From: Actinoplanes siamensis
Lineage (GTDB): Bacteria > Actinomycetota > Actinomycetes > Mycobacteriales > Micromonosporaceae
Assembly (NCBI RefSeq): GCF_016862395.1
Contig: NZ_BOMW01000024.1
Location: 62,001 to 126,000, forward strand
DNA: 64,000 nt
Reading direction: 5' to 3'
In this document: positions 25,858 to 33,685 of the stretch, in pieces
Numbering within the stretch: the stretch's first letter is position 1
Layout of the letters: every line of letters starts with the position of its first letter
Notes under the pieces: generated by a model
Database searches by the model: none
The model's input: the letters and a program-made list of their open reading frames with translations, nothing else
What the model was told of the DNA's origin: nothing
Translations under genes and position numbers: made by a program

Positions 25858-26892
25858 GTGAGTTCGGTCAGCGTCGTGATCCCGTGCTACAAATACGGCG
25901 ACTACCTGCGCGCCTGCGTCGACAGCGTGCTCGACAACCCGGGCGTCGACGTCCGGGTGCTGATCATCGATGACGCGTCGCCGGACGACTCGGCCGAGAA
26001 GGCGCACGCGGTCGCGGCGAGCGACCCGCGCGTCGAGGTCCGGGTGCACCAGGAGAACAAGCGGCACATCGCCACGTACAACGAAGGTCTCCTGGACTGG
26101 GCCGACGGCGACTACGTCGCGCTGCTGTCGGCCGACGACATGCTCACCCCGGGCGCGCTGACCCGGGCGGTGGCGTTGCTCGACGCGAACCCGGACGTCG
26201 GCTTTGCCTACGGCCACCCGGTGCACTTCCGGCACCCGGGCCCGCCCCCGCCGGCGAACCAGGGGACCGGCGGCACCGCGGTCTACCCCGGTCACTGGTG
26301 GCTGGAGCGGCGCTTCCGGGAAGGCACCGGCTGCATCACCTCGCCGGAGGTGGTGGTCCGCACCGACCTGCAGCGCAAGGTCGGCGGCTACGACCCGGCG
26401 CTGCCGCACGCGGCCGACATCGAGATGTGGATGCGGCTCGCGGCGCACGCGGACGTCGGCTACGTCAAGGCCGACCAGGCGTACTACCGCCTGCACGAGA
26501 AGAACATGCACGCCGCTGCCGGCGCGCTGGACGACCTGCGGGAACGCAGGATCGCGTACGAGTCGGTGCTGGCCAAGTGCGGCGACCTGCTCCCCGAGCG
26601 GGACCGTCTGGACGCCCTGGTCCACCAGCGGCTGGCCCGCTTCGCGCTGCGCCGGGCGTTCCGGGCCTACGACCGGGGCCGTACCGCCGTGGTGCCGGAG
26701 GACGAGCTGGTCGCGTTCGCCGCGGAGGTCTGGCCGGAGTACCGCAGGCTGCCGGAATACCGGGCGCTGGCGGTCCGCCGCCGGGTCGGGGCGCGCACCA
26801 TGCCGTACCTCCAGCCGTTGGTGCTCTCCGCGGTGGCGGCCAAAGGCCGCGAATGGCTGTGGTGGCAGTCCTGGCGCCGCCGCGGCATCTGA
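25858..26892 (+). CDS. Family 2 glycosyltransferase
   Basis: The 344-residue protein has the GT2 N-terminus SSVSVVIPCYKYGDYLRACV, the uridine-binding LIIDDASPDDS and the metal-site YVALLSADDMLTPGA; the acceptor side has AADIEMWMRLAAHADVGYV. A strong GGGGGAGAGAAGA precedes GTG 25858, so I prefer it to the upstream in-frame codon at 25843. It ends the rightward operon and is followed by a clear hairpin. Confidence 0.9.
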   Translation: MSSVSVVIPCYKYGDYLRACVDSVLDNPGVDVRVLIIDDASPDDSAEKAHAVAASDPRVEVRVHQENKRHIATYNEGLLDWADGDYVALLSADDMLTPGALTRAVALLDANPDVGFAYGHPVHFRHPGPPPPANQGTGGTAVYPGHWWLERRFREGTGCITSPEVVVRTDLQRKVGGYDPALPHAADIEMWMRLAAHADVGYVKADQAYYRLHEKNMHAAAGALDDLRERRIAYESVLAKCGDLLPERDRLDALVHQRLARFALRRAFRAYDRGRTAVVPEDELVAFAAEVWPEYRRLPEYRALAVRRRVGARTMPYLQPLVLSAVAAKGREWLWWQSWRRRGI

Positions 26893-26909
26893 AAGATCTC
26901 CGGTCGTAC

Positions 26910-26935
26910 GCCGGCGTCCCCGCGAGGACGCCGGC
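26910..26935. terminator. Hairpin terminator between converging genes
   Basis: GCCGGCGTCC (26910-26919) and GGACGCCGGC (26926-26935) pair perfectly over a 6-base loop. The hairpin lies 17 bases past the GT2 stop and 16 bases past the stop of the converging multicopper oxidase gene, so it probably serves both. Confidence 0.75.
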
Positions 26936-26951
26936 CCGAACGCTGACCAGG

Positions 26952-28685
26952 TCAGCCGTGGTGGTGGCCGCTGGCCTCGGGGTCGAGCGCCATCACCGCG
27001 GCCGGCATCACCACGAACGGCCGCATCATGCCCTCGTCCTCGTGCTCCAGCAGGTGGCAGTGGTAGACGTAGCGGCCCGTGCCGCCAAGGAACTGCCCGG
27101 CCACGGAGACCAGCTGCCCGGGCCCGACCCGGATGGTGTCCTTCCAGCCCTCCTCGTTCGGATCCAGCGTGCCGGCTCCGCTGAAGGTCGCGTCCACCCG
27201 CATGATCCCGTCGGGATCGGTGGTCGTCGACACCGTGTAGTTGTGCCGCTGCAACGCCTGGAACCGGGTCAGGTGGATGTGCATGGGGTGCACGGGACCA
27301 CCCAGGTTGAGGAAGTTCCACTGCTCCCAGGCGTCCCCCTCGATCATGAAGTTCAGCGTGCCGTTGAAGGTGGTCGAAGCGCGCTCGAACACCCGGGTCA
27401 CGCCGGCGTCGTCGGTCACCGTGACGGTCGGCTCGGTCGCGGTCGAGGCGTCCTCGATCTCGTGCAGCTCCCACATCTCCGGATGCGGCGACTGCACACC
27501 CGGCGCGGTCAGCGCCACCCAGCGGTGCCCGTGCGGCTGCGGCAGGTTGCTGTGCGTGATCCGGGTGAACGACGTGGACGTCCGCGACGGCAGGGTGAAC
27601 CAGTCCCACACCGGGAAGGCCCCCACCCGGAACTGCATGACGTCCGGCACCGGCGCCGGTGTCAGCGTGTTCACCAGGCGCAGCGCCTTGCCCCGCTGCC
27701 CGCTGAAGTCGATCAGCAGGTCCGCCCGCTCCGCCGGGGCCAGCGTCAGCTGATTCACCGGCACCGGCGCGGGCAGCAGCCCGCTGTCGGTGCCGATCTG
27801 GTACGCCACGCCGGTGACCGGCGAGCCGTTCTGGCCCACCAGGGACAGCCGGTAGATGCGGGAGTTGGACGCGTTGAGCACCCGGAAGCGGTACCAGCGT
27901 GGCTCGACGTCCAGATAGGGCCAGATCACGCCGTTGACCGTGGTGAACGGGCCGGTGAAGGGCAGCGTCGCCGGGGGGTCCGCGCTGATTTGCACCACCT
28001 TGTGCAGCAGCTGACCGGTCAGCCCGCCCGACGCGTCGGTGTCCAGGTTACGGTCGGCGATGATCAGCGGCACCTCGTTGGCGCCGCTGGGCAGGCGCAG
28101 CGAGTCCTCCTCGGGGTCCCGGATCAGGTACATCCCGGCCAGCCCGGTCATCACGTTCAGCGCGGTGATCGCCATGGCGTGGTCGTGGTACCACAACGCG
28201 GTGGCGGCCTGATCGTTGAGATACTCGGTGAGCTGGGCGTCGCCGGGCGACACCCCGTCCTCCGGCCAGCCGTCGCTGCCCCCGTCGGTGCGCCCGCCGT
28301 GCAGGTGCACCACGGTCCACGGTGGCAGGGCGGCCACCTCCGGGATCGGATCGGCGCCCTCCCGGCCCGGCCGGTCGCTCGGCGACGGGGTGCCGTTGGG
28401 CACCTGCACCGCGACCACCGGATAGTTTCCGCTCAGGTCGTTGCGCCAGGCCACCCGCAGCCGCTGGCCCCGGCGCACCTCGATGGTGGGGCCGGGGAAG
28501 CTGCCCTCGTACGCCCACACCAGCGTCCGCGGGAGCGCGGAGTGCAGGCGGACCCAGACGGGCCGGGCGGAGACGGTCAGCAGCTCCGATGTGTCGGGGC
28601 GGGGCCGCAGCAGCGGCGGGATACGCAGCGGGTCGGTGAACGGCACCAGACTGGTGACCGCGGCTGCCGGCAGCGTGGTTGTCAT
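26952..28685 (-). CDS. Multicopper oxidase (CotA / bilirubin-oxidase-like)
   Basis: The 577-residue three-cupredoxin protein has all four copper-binding motifs: HLHGG (about 127), WYHDHAM, HPMHIHL and the C-terminal YHCHLLEHEDEGMM (about 540), which includes the T1 Cys and axial Met. It couples one-electron oxidation of phenols, bilirubin-like compounds or metals to reduction of O2 to water. No signal peptide or Tat motif is visible at MTTTLPAAAVTSLVPF, which fits the CotA-type spore or cytoplasmic enzymes. A GAGAGGGGACACCC precedes the ATG. The His-rich tail HHHG could bind extra copper. Confidence 0.93.
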   Translation of the reverse strand: MTTTLPAAAVTSLVPFTDPLRIPPLLRPRPDTSELLTVSARPVWVRLHSALPRTLVWAYEGSFPGPTIEVRRGQRLRVAWRNDLSGNYPVVAVQVPNGTPSPSDRPGREGADPIPEVAALPPWTVVHLHGGRTDGGSDGWPEDGVSPGDAQLTEYLNDQAATALWYHDHAMAITALNVMTGLAGMYLIRDPEEDSLRLPSGANEVPLIIADRNLDTDASGGLTGQLLHKVVQISADPPATLPFTGPFTTVNGVIWPYLDVEPRWYRFRVLNASNSRIYRLSLVGQNGSPVTGVAYQIGTDSGLLPAPVPVNQLTLAPAERADLLIDFSGQRGKALRLVNTLTPAPVPDVMQFRVGAFPVWDWFTLPSRTSTSFTRITHSNLPQPHGHRWVALTAPGVQSPHPEMWELHEIEDASTATEPTVTVTDDAGVTRVFERASTTFNGTLNFMIEGDAWEQWNFLNLGGPVHPMHIHLTRFQALQRHNYTVSTTTDPDGIMRVDATFSGAGTLDPNEEGWKDTIRVGPGQLVSVAGQFLGGTGRYVYHCHLLEHEDEGMMRPFVVMPAAVMALDPEASGHHHG

Positions 28686-29223
28686 GGGTGTCCCCTCTCG
28701 GTGTGCTGATGCCGGCCGAGCCGTCGAAGGGGGTCCGGGAACCGGGAAAAGGCAAAGTGGATCGCTTGGCCATGTGAACCCCGGTCAGAAGTGAAGCCGG
28801 CCGACGCACCGATGGGAGCACGCCGCAAACGCGATAGCCAGTTTTTGCCATCGAAGGGGTTGCTGATGCCCCCTGTTCGGGTGCCGTGAAGAGCCCGGAA
28901 CGGGTGGGGGTCGCCTATCCTCGGTGACATCGGCAAAGCCCAGGTCTTGCGACCGGGGATTTCCGAGCCTGGCACATCAGGGGCCCGGCGGCACGGACGA
29001 GCCAGGCCCGCCGGTGTACGCGGACGGGCCGCACCGCGCGGGGCCAGCCGAAGTCCGGCCGTGCCTCACCTCGAGTATCTCCGCGAAACGCCGCGGCGCG
29101 CCGAAGGCCGGGCTGATCGAAGGCCAGGAGGGGTGGCCGGTCCGCGACAGCCCGACCGGCGCGGGCCGCTGTTGCGCGTTGAGGGAGGCGGTGCGGAGCC
29201 GCGAGGTCCCCTTCCTTATGAGC
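28686..29223. other. 538-base intergenic region with a riboswitch-like hairpin element
   Basis: No convincing coding frame. The multicopper oxidase promoter should be at its left end. On the plus strand, 28932-28975 contains GGCAAAGCC, a GGTC-TTGC-GACC tetraloop hairpin, then GGGGATTTCCGAGCC. The order recalls a GEMM-I (c-di-GMP) riboswitch, but the second conserved segment is degenerate and no gene follows on that strand. The right part near 29100-29220 shows nothing I can name. Confidence 0.35.
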
Positions 29224-30330
29224 TCACCGCCGCAGGGGCACCACGGTCGTCGTCACGATCTTCGTCTTGACCGCGTGCTCCGGCGGGACCGAGGTGACGA
29301 GCACCGCGCCCGACGCGATGGCCGCGTCGTCGCCGACGGTGACGTCCGGCTCGATGACGATGCCGGTGCCGAAGCGGATCCGGGAGCCGATGGTGACCCG
29401 GCCCGAGGTGTAGACGGACGGGCCGCTCGCGTTGTCGGAGCCGATCACGCTGTGGTGGTCGAACGAGTTGTACGCCGAGAAGAAGTTGTTGTCGCCCATC
29501 CGCACGCCCGTCGCCACGTGGCAGAACGCGCAGATGATGTTGCCCTGCCCCAGCCGCACGTCGGTGGCGATCCTCGCGGTCGGGTCGATCGCGTTCGCCA
29601 GCGGCACGCCGGCCGAGGCGCACAGCTCCCGGAAACGGGCGCGGACCGCGGGCGACCGCCCGATCGCGATGATCGCCGCGTCGAAGGCGCCGGCCGTGAA
29701 CAGCTCGGAGATCAGCGCGGCCCCGCCGACCACCGGGACGCCGTGCACCAGGTCGCCCCACCGGGAGGCGTCGTCGTCCACGATCGCCACCGCCTGCTGC
29801 GTCGTGCTGCCGGCCAGGATGTCCAGCACCTGGGTCGCCCCGAGCGCCGCCCCGACGATCAGGATCCGCTGCCGTCCGGGCGCCCCGGGCAGCGGCGCCG
29901 GAAGGTCGGCGGCCGGCGCCGGGACGGCCACCGCGGCCTCGACGTCCTTGACCGTGATCAGCCGGTCCAGCCGCAGCGAGGCCAGGTCGACGCCGAGCTC
30001 GACGGCCCGCCGCACGGCCTTCGCCGTGGCGCGCGGCCCGTCCGGGGCGGCGGCGGGAGCGGCCGCCCGGGCGGCGGCGTAGGCGTCACGCTCGGCGGGG
30101 GTGGCGAACAGCTGGGCGATCGGCTCGGTCAGGGACACCTCGGTGCCCTTGGCGGCGGCGTGCAGCAGCACCCCGGCCACCGGGGCCACCACCTCGAGGA
30201 CCGCCTTGCTCGTCTCCACCTCGGCGAGCAGCTCGTCCTTCGCCACCTCGGCGCCGTCCTCGGCGAACCACATCACCAGGATGCCGTGCTCGCTGTTGAC
30301 GTCGTTGGTGGGAACCAGCACCGGATTCAA
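29224..30330 (-). CDS. Fusion: lipoyl domain + E3-binding domain + PglD/NeuD-type sugar acyltransferase
   Basis: The 368-residue protein looks like a 2-oxoacid dehydrogenase E2 whose catalytic core has been replaced. Residues 1-76 form a lipoyl domain with the attachment lysine at about Lys42 in EVETSKAVLEV. Residues about 100-134 match a peripheral-subunit (E3) binding domain (KAVRRAVELGVDLASLRL then LITVKDVEAAV). A Rossmann PglD_N domain begins near 155 (RQRILIVGAALGATQVLDIL, AIVDDDASRWG), and a left-handed beta-helix acyltransferase follows from about 255, with the probable catalytic His in SFDHHSVIG. The usual E2 core motif HxxxDG is absent. TTG 30330 has GGAGG six bases before it and overlaps the E1 beta stop. 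It is likely to transfer an acyl group from lipoamide to an amino sugar; that is inference. Confidence 0.85.
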   Translation of the reverse strand: MNPVLVPTNDVNSEHGILVMWFAEDGAEVAKDELLAEVETSKAVLEVVAPVAGVLLHAAAKGTEVSLTEPIAQLFATPAERDAYAAARAAAPAAAPDGPRATAKAVRRAVELGVDLASLRLDRLITVKDVEAAVAVPAPAADLPAPLPGAPGRQRILIVGAALGATQVLDILAGSTTQQAVAIVDDDASRWGDLVHGVPVVGGAALISELFTAGAFDAAIIAIGRSPAVRARFRELCASAGVPLANAIDPTARIATDVRLGQGNIICAFCHVATGVRMGDNNFFSAYNSFDHHSVIGSDNASGPSVYTSGRVTIGSRIRFGTGIVIEPDVTVGDDAAIASGAVLVTSVPPEHAVKTKIVTTTVVPLRR

Positions 30331-31334
30331 CAGGCCCTCCTGATGGCCGCCTCGATCTGGGCGCCGCCGACGAGCACGGCGGCCTCCTTGGTCTTCGACG
30401 ACGGGATGACGGTGGGCGCGCTGGCCACCACGTCCACCGGCCGCCGCAACTTGCCGAACAACCGCCGGGACAGCACCGACGCGGCCTCCGAGCCCCACGA
30501 CCAGCCGTCGGCGCCCTCCTCGACGGTGACCACGCTTCCGGTCGCCGCCGCCGAGGAGAGCACCGGCGCCCAGTCCATCGGCGCGATCTGCGCCGGCACG
30601 ACCAGCTCGGCGAAGATCTCCTCCTGCATGGCCAGGCGTTCGACCACCTTGGCCGCGAGAAGAGCCGGATAGCCGTACGCGAGAACGCTCACCGCGCACT
30701 CCGCGGCCGGCACCGCGGACAGCCGGATCGTCGGCAGCATTCCGGGGGAGCAGTCGCTGGTCGCGATGAGGTCGCCGACCATGCCGTGCACCGGCAGCGT
30801 CAGGTGCTGCGGGTAGAGCAGCTTGTGCTCGACGTAGAGCACCGGCTCGTCGCGACCCAGGAAGTCGGCGAACACGACGCGCGGGTCGTGGTAGAGCGAC
30901 GCCGCCACCACGCGCAGGTGCGGGACGCCGAGGAAGTGCTTCTCCAGACTCTGGCTGTGCGTCGGACCGTAGCCGCGGTGCCCGCCCGTCGCGGCGCGCA
31001 CGATCACCGGGCAGGTGGCCTGACCCGCGTACATCGCCTGGTATTTGGTGATGTGGTTGACCACCTGGTCGAACATCAGGGTGAGGAAGTCGCCGAACAT
31101 CACCTCGGCGATCGGGCGGTAGCCGGCCAGCGCCAGCCCGGCGGAGATGCCGGCGATGGCGCCCTCGCTGATCGGGGTGGTCCGCACCCGCTGCGGGAAG
31201 GCCGTGGACAGGCCGCGGGTCACCTTGAACGCGCCGCCGTACGGATCGGCGATGTCCTCACCGAGCAGCACCACCCGCCGGTCGCCGTCGAGCGCGCCGC
31301 GCAGGGTGTCGCCCAGCTCCTTCGCGAAGATCAC
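30327..31334 (-). CDS. 2-oxoacid dehydrogenase E1 component, beta subunit
   Basis: The 335-residue protein is a transketolase-like Pyr domain plus C-terminal domain: RVVLLGEDIADPYGGAFKVT, the conserved Glu in RTTPISEGAIAGISAGLA, RPIAEVMFGDF and MTGGHRGYG-type sequence (ATGGHRGYGPTHSQSLE). It pairs with E1 alpha to decarboxylate a 2-oxo acid with thiamine diphosphate and to load the acyl group on a lipoyl arm. GTG 31334 overlaps the alpha stop, and its stop overlaps the start of the fusion acyltransferase. No ordinary E2 or E3 gene is nearby. Substrate could be pyruvate or a branched-chain or other 2-oxo acid. Confidence 0.92.
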   Translation of the reverse strand: MIFAKELGDTLRGALDGDRRVVLLGEDIADPYGGAFKVTRGLSTAFPQRVRTTPISEGAIAGISAGLALAGYRPIAEVMFGDFLTLMFDQVVNHITKYQAMYAGQATCPVIVRAATGGHRGYGPTHSQSLEKHFLGVPHLRVVAASLYHDPRVVFADFLGRDEPVLYVEHKLLYPQHLTLPVHGMVGDLIATSDCSPGMLPTIRLSAVPAAECAVSVLAYGYPALLAAKVVERLAMQEEIFAELVVPAQIAPMDWAPVLSSAAATGSVVTVEEGADGWSWGSEAASVLSRRLFGKLRRPVDVVASAPTVIPSSKTKEAAVLVGGAQIEAAIRRAC

Positions 31335-32263
31335 GGCAGGGCCCTCGCCGTCGCCACGACCTCGGCCAGCGCGGTCTCCACCTCGTCGTCGATCCGTGCG
31401 CGGTCCGCCGCGTCCAGCCGCCGGCCGTGCACCACCAGCGGCTCGACCAGCCAGCGCTCGGCGATCTCCTGCTCCGGCCGCTCGTCGTCGCTCTTCGAGT
31501 GGTGGCACAGCCGGTACGTGTGGATGAGCAGCACCCGCGGTCCCCGGCCGGCCCGCACCGCGCCGACCTCCTCCCCGGCGATCGCGCTCAGCTCCTCGAC
31601 GTCGGTGCTGCCGACCTCGCGGACCGGCACCCCGAACGCCGCGAACCGGGCCGCCATGTCGCCGGCCAGGTTCGCCGCGACCGGCGTGCTCTGCGCCCAC
31701 CGGTTGTCCTCGCAGACCACCAGCAGCGGCAGCTTCCACAGCGCTGCCATGTTCAGCGTCTCGTAGACCACGCCCTCGCCGAGCGTGCCGTCGCCGATGA
31801 AGACCACGCTCACCGCGCCGTTGCCGGCCAGCTGGTTGGCGAGGGCGATGCCTGCCGCGTTCGGCACGATGCCACCCTGCACGCCGTTGGACTTGAAGCC
31901 GGGCGCGCAGATGTGCTGGCTGCCGCCCACCCCGCGGCAGACACCGGCCTCCTTGCCCATGATTTCGGCGAGCAGGCCCAGCGCGTCACCGGAGTGGGCC
32001 AGGTAGTGGCCGTGGCAGCGGTGGTTGCTGAAGATGTGGTCGCCCTCGGCCAGGTGTTCGGTGACGGCGACGGCGTCGGCCTCCTGCCCGATGCAAGCGT
32101 GCGTGGTCCCGTTGAGCGCACCCTCCTCGAACAGCCGCAGCAGCGTCTCCTCGAACCGCCGGATGAACCGCATGCGCCGGTACCGCCGGTGCCCCGGCGG
32201 CTCGCCGGCGAGACCGGTGAGCCGCTCGTCGGTACGCGCCGGCGCGAGCGCCGTCGACCTCAC
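31331..32263 (-). CDS. 2-oxoacid dehydrogenase E1 component, alpha subunit
   Basis: The 310-residue protein has the thiamine diphosphate motif from GDGTLGEG (about 156) to CEDN (about 186), plus SNHRCHGHYLAHSGD and RGVGGSQHICAPGFKSNG, which are typical of acetoin/pyruvate-type E1 alpha. The GTG at 32263 is preceded by GGGGAGG at six bases, which decides this start over an in-frame GTG further upstream. It heads the three-gene leftward operon and is divergent from a DegT sugar aminotransferase, a strong hint that the complex serves sugar modification rather than central metabolism. Confidence 0.92.
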   Translation of the reverse strand: MRSTALAPARTDERLTGLAGEPPGHRRYRRMRFIRRFEETLLRLFEEGALNGTTHACIGQEADAVAVTEHLAEGDHIFSNHRCHGHYLAHSGDALGLLAEIMGKEAGVCRGVGGSQHICAPGFKSNGVQGGIVPNAAGIALANQLAGNGAVSVVFIGDGTLGEGVVYETLNMAALWKLPLLVVCEDNRWAQSTPVAANLAGDMAARFAAFGVPVREVGSTDVEELSAIAGEEVGAVRAGRGPRVLLIHTYRLCHHSKSDDERPEQEIAERWLVEPLVVHGRRLDAADRARIDDEVETALAEVVATARALP

Positions 32264-32566
32264 TATCTGCCTCCCCGAGGGCGGTGATCCAACGCCCGAC
32301 CCTACCGACGCGCGGGCGTCCACAGCAGACACCTTCAGCCATCGTGGGGCCGACGGGGATCGTCGAATACGAGCCGAACGGACGGTGGGCCCCTCCCAAC
32401 GGATGGCACCGGTCCGCGTGCGGCGCTGACTACAGTAGACGAGCCGTTCGCGACGTACCGTGACGAAAACCGGCCTGGCGGAAAGCCGTCAGAGCCCTGC
32501 CGGAGAGGCCGCCGGCGGTAGTAGCGTCCGTCCACTCCAGACACCTTCCCCGGGAGCGCACACGAC
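32264..32566. promoter_or_regulatory. Divergent region between the E1 operon and the aminotransferase
   Basis: These 303 bases carry no gene. They must contain both promoters. TACAGT at 32432-32437 is a possible -10 for the rightward gene, but no convincing -35 lies before it. GGGGAGG just before 32263 and GGGAG near 32552 are the ribosome sites. The shared region suggests joint control. Confidence 0.4.
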
Positions 32567-33676
32567 ATGATTCCGCTCGTCGATCTGCAAGCCGCGCACG
32601 CCGAGGTCGCCGAGGAGGTCGACGCCGGGTTCAAGCGGGTGCTGGCCACCACCGGCTTCGTCGGCGGCCCCGAGGTCGCGGCGTTCGAGCGCGAGTTCGC
32701 GGAGTTCTCCGGCGCGGCGCACTGCGTCGGTGTCGCCAACGGCACCGACGCGGTGGAGCTGGCCCTGCGCGCGGCCGGCGTCGGCCCCGGGGACGAGGTG
32801 GTGGTGCCGGCCAACACGTTCGTCGGCACGGCCGAGCCGGTCGCCCGGATCGGCGCGCGGGTGGTGCTCGCCGACATCGACCCCGCGACGTACCTGGTGG
32901 ATCCCGGCAAGATGCTGGCCGCGGTCGGCCCGCGGACCAGGGCCGTGGTCCCGGTGCACCTCTACGGCCAGCTCGCCGACGCCCGGCGCCTGCGCGACGA
33001 GCTGCGGGGCAGCGGCGTGGCGGTGGTCGAGGACGCGGCGCAGAGCCAGGGGGCGCTGCGGCACGGTCGCGGCGCGGGCGCCGACGGCCTCGCCGCGACG
33101 AGCTTCTACCCGGGCAAGAACCTGGGCGCCTACGGCGACGCCGGCGCGGTCCTCACCCCCGATGAAGATCAGGCGACGGTGGTACGGACGCTGGGCAGCC
33201 ACGGCGGCCTCCGGAAGTACGCCCACGACGTCGTCGGGGTCAACAGCCGCCTGGACGCCCTGCAGGCCGTGGTGCTGCGCGCCAAGCTGGCCCGGCTGGC
33301 CGCCTGGAACGCGAGCCGCCGGGCCGCCGCCGCGCGCTACCACGAGCTGCTCGCCGGCCTGGACGTCGTGCTCCCGGCCACCCTGGACGGCAACGAGCAC
33401 GTCTGGCACCTGTACGTGGTCCGGATCCCCGGCGGCCCCGCGCGCCGCGACGCGGTCCTGGCGAGACTGCACGAGGCGGGCGTCGGCGCCGGCATCCACT
33501 ACCCGTACCCGCTGCACCTGACGCCCGCGTTCGCCGACGGCCGGCACCCGGCGGGCAGCCTCCCGCTCGCCGAGCAGGCGGCCGGCGAGATCCTCTCGCT
33601 GCCGTTGTACCCGCAGATCACCGTGGACCAGCAGGAGAGCACCGTGCGGGCGCTGAAAGCGGCCCTGGAGAACTAG
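32567..33676 (+). CDS. DegT/DnrJ/EryC1 PLP-dependent sugar aminotransferase
   Basis: The 369-residue protein opens with MIPLVDLQAAHAEVAEEVD, has the cofactor region VGVANGTDAVELALRAAG, the Asp that holds PLP in VVEDAAQSQGA, and the Schiff-base lysine in SFYPGKNLGAYGD (about Lys184). The end GIHYPYPLHLTPAF is typical of enzymes making 3-amino or 4-amino dTDP/UDP-deoxysugars. It converts a keto nucleotide sugar to an amino sugar with glutamate. dTDP-4-keto-6-deoxyglucose from RmlB is a possible precursor. It could make the substrate acylated by the divergent lipoyl-PglD fusion. Confidence 0.92.
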   Translation: MIPLVDLQAAHAEVAEEVDAGFKRVLATTGFVGGPEVAAFEREFAEFSGAAHCVGVANGTDAVELALRAAGVGPGDEVVVPANTFVGTAEPVARIGARVVLADIDPATYLVDPGKMLAAVGPRTRAVVPVHLYGQLADARRLRDELRGSGVAVVEDAAQSQGALRHGRGAGADGLAATSFYPGKNLGAYGDAGAVLTPDEDQATVVRTLGSHGGLRKYAHDVVGVNSRLDALQAVVLRAKLARLAAWNASRRAAAARYHELLAGLDVVLPATLDGNEHVWHLYVVRIPGGPARRDAVLARLHEAGVGAGIHYPYPLHLTPAFADGRHPAGSLPLAEQAAGEILSLPLYPQITVDQQESTVRALKAALEN

Positions 33677-33685
33677 GCGACAGGC

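Noticed and set aside
22573..27609. Minus-strand open frame of about 1680 codons
   Set aside because: It is antisense to the large secreted-protein and GT2 genes; repetitive Val/Gly/Arg/His composition without motifs shows it is a GC artefact. Its right end merely contains part of the real multicopper oxidase DNA in another frame.
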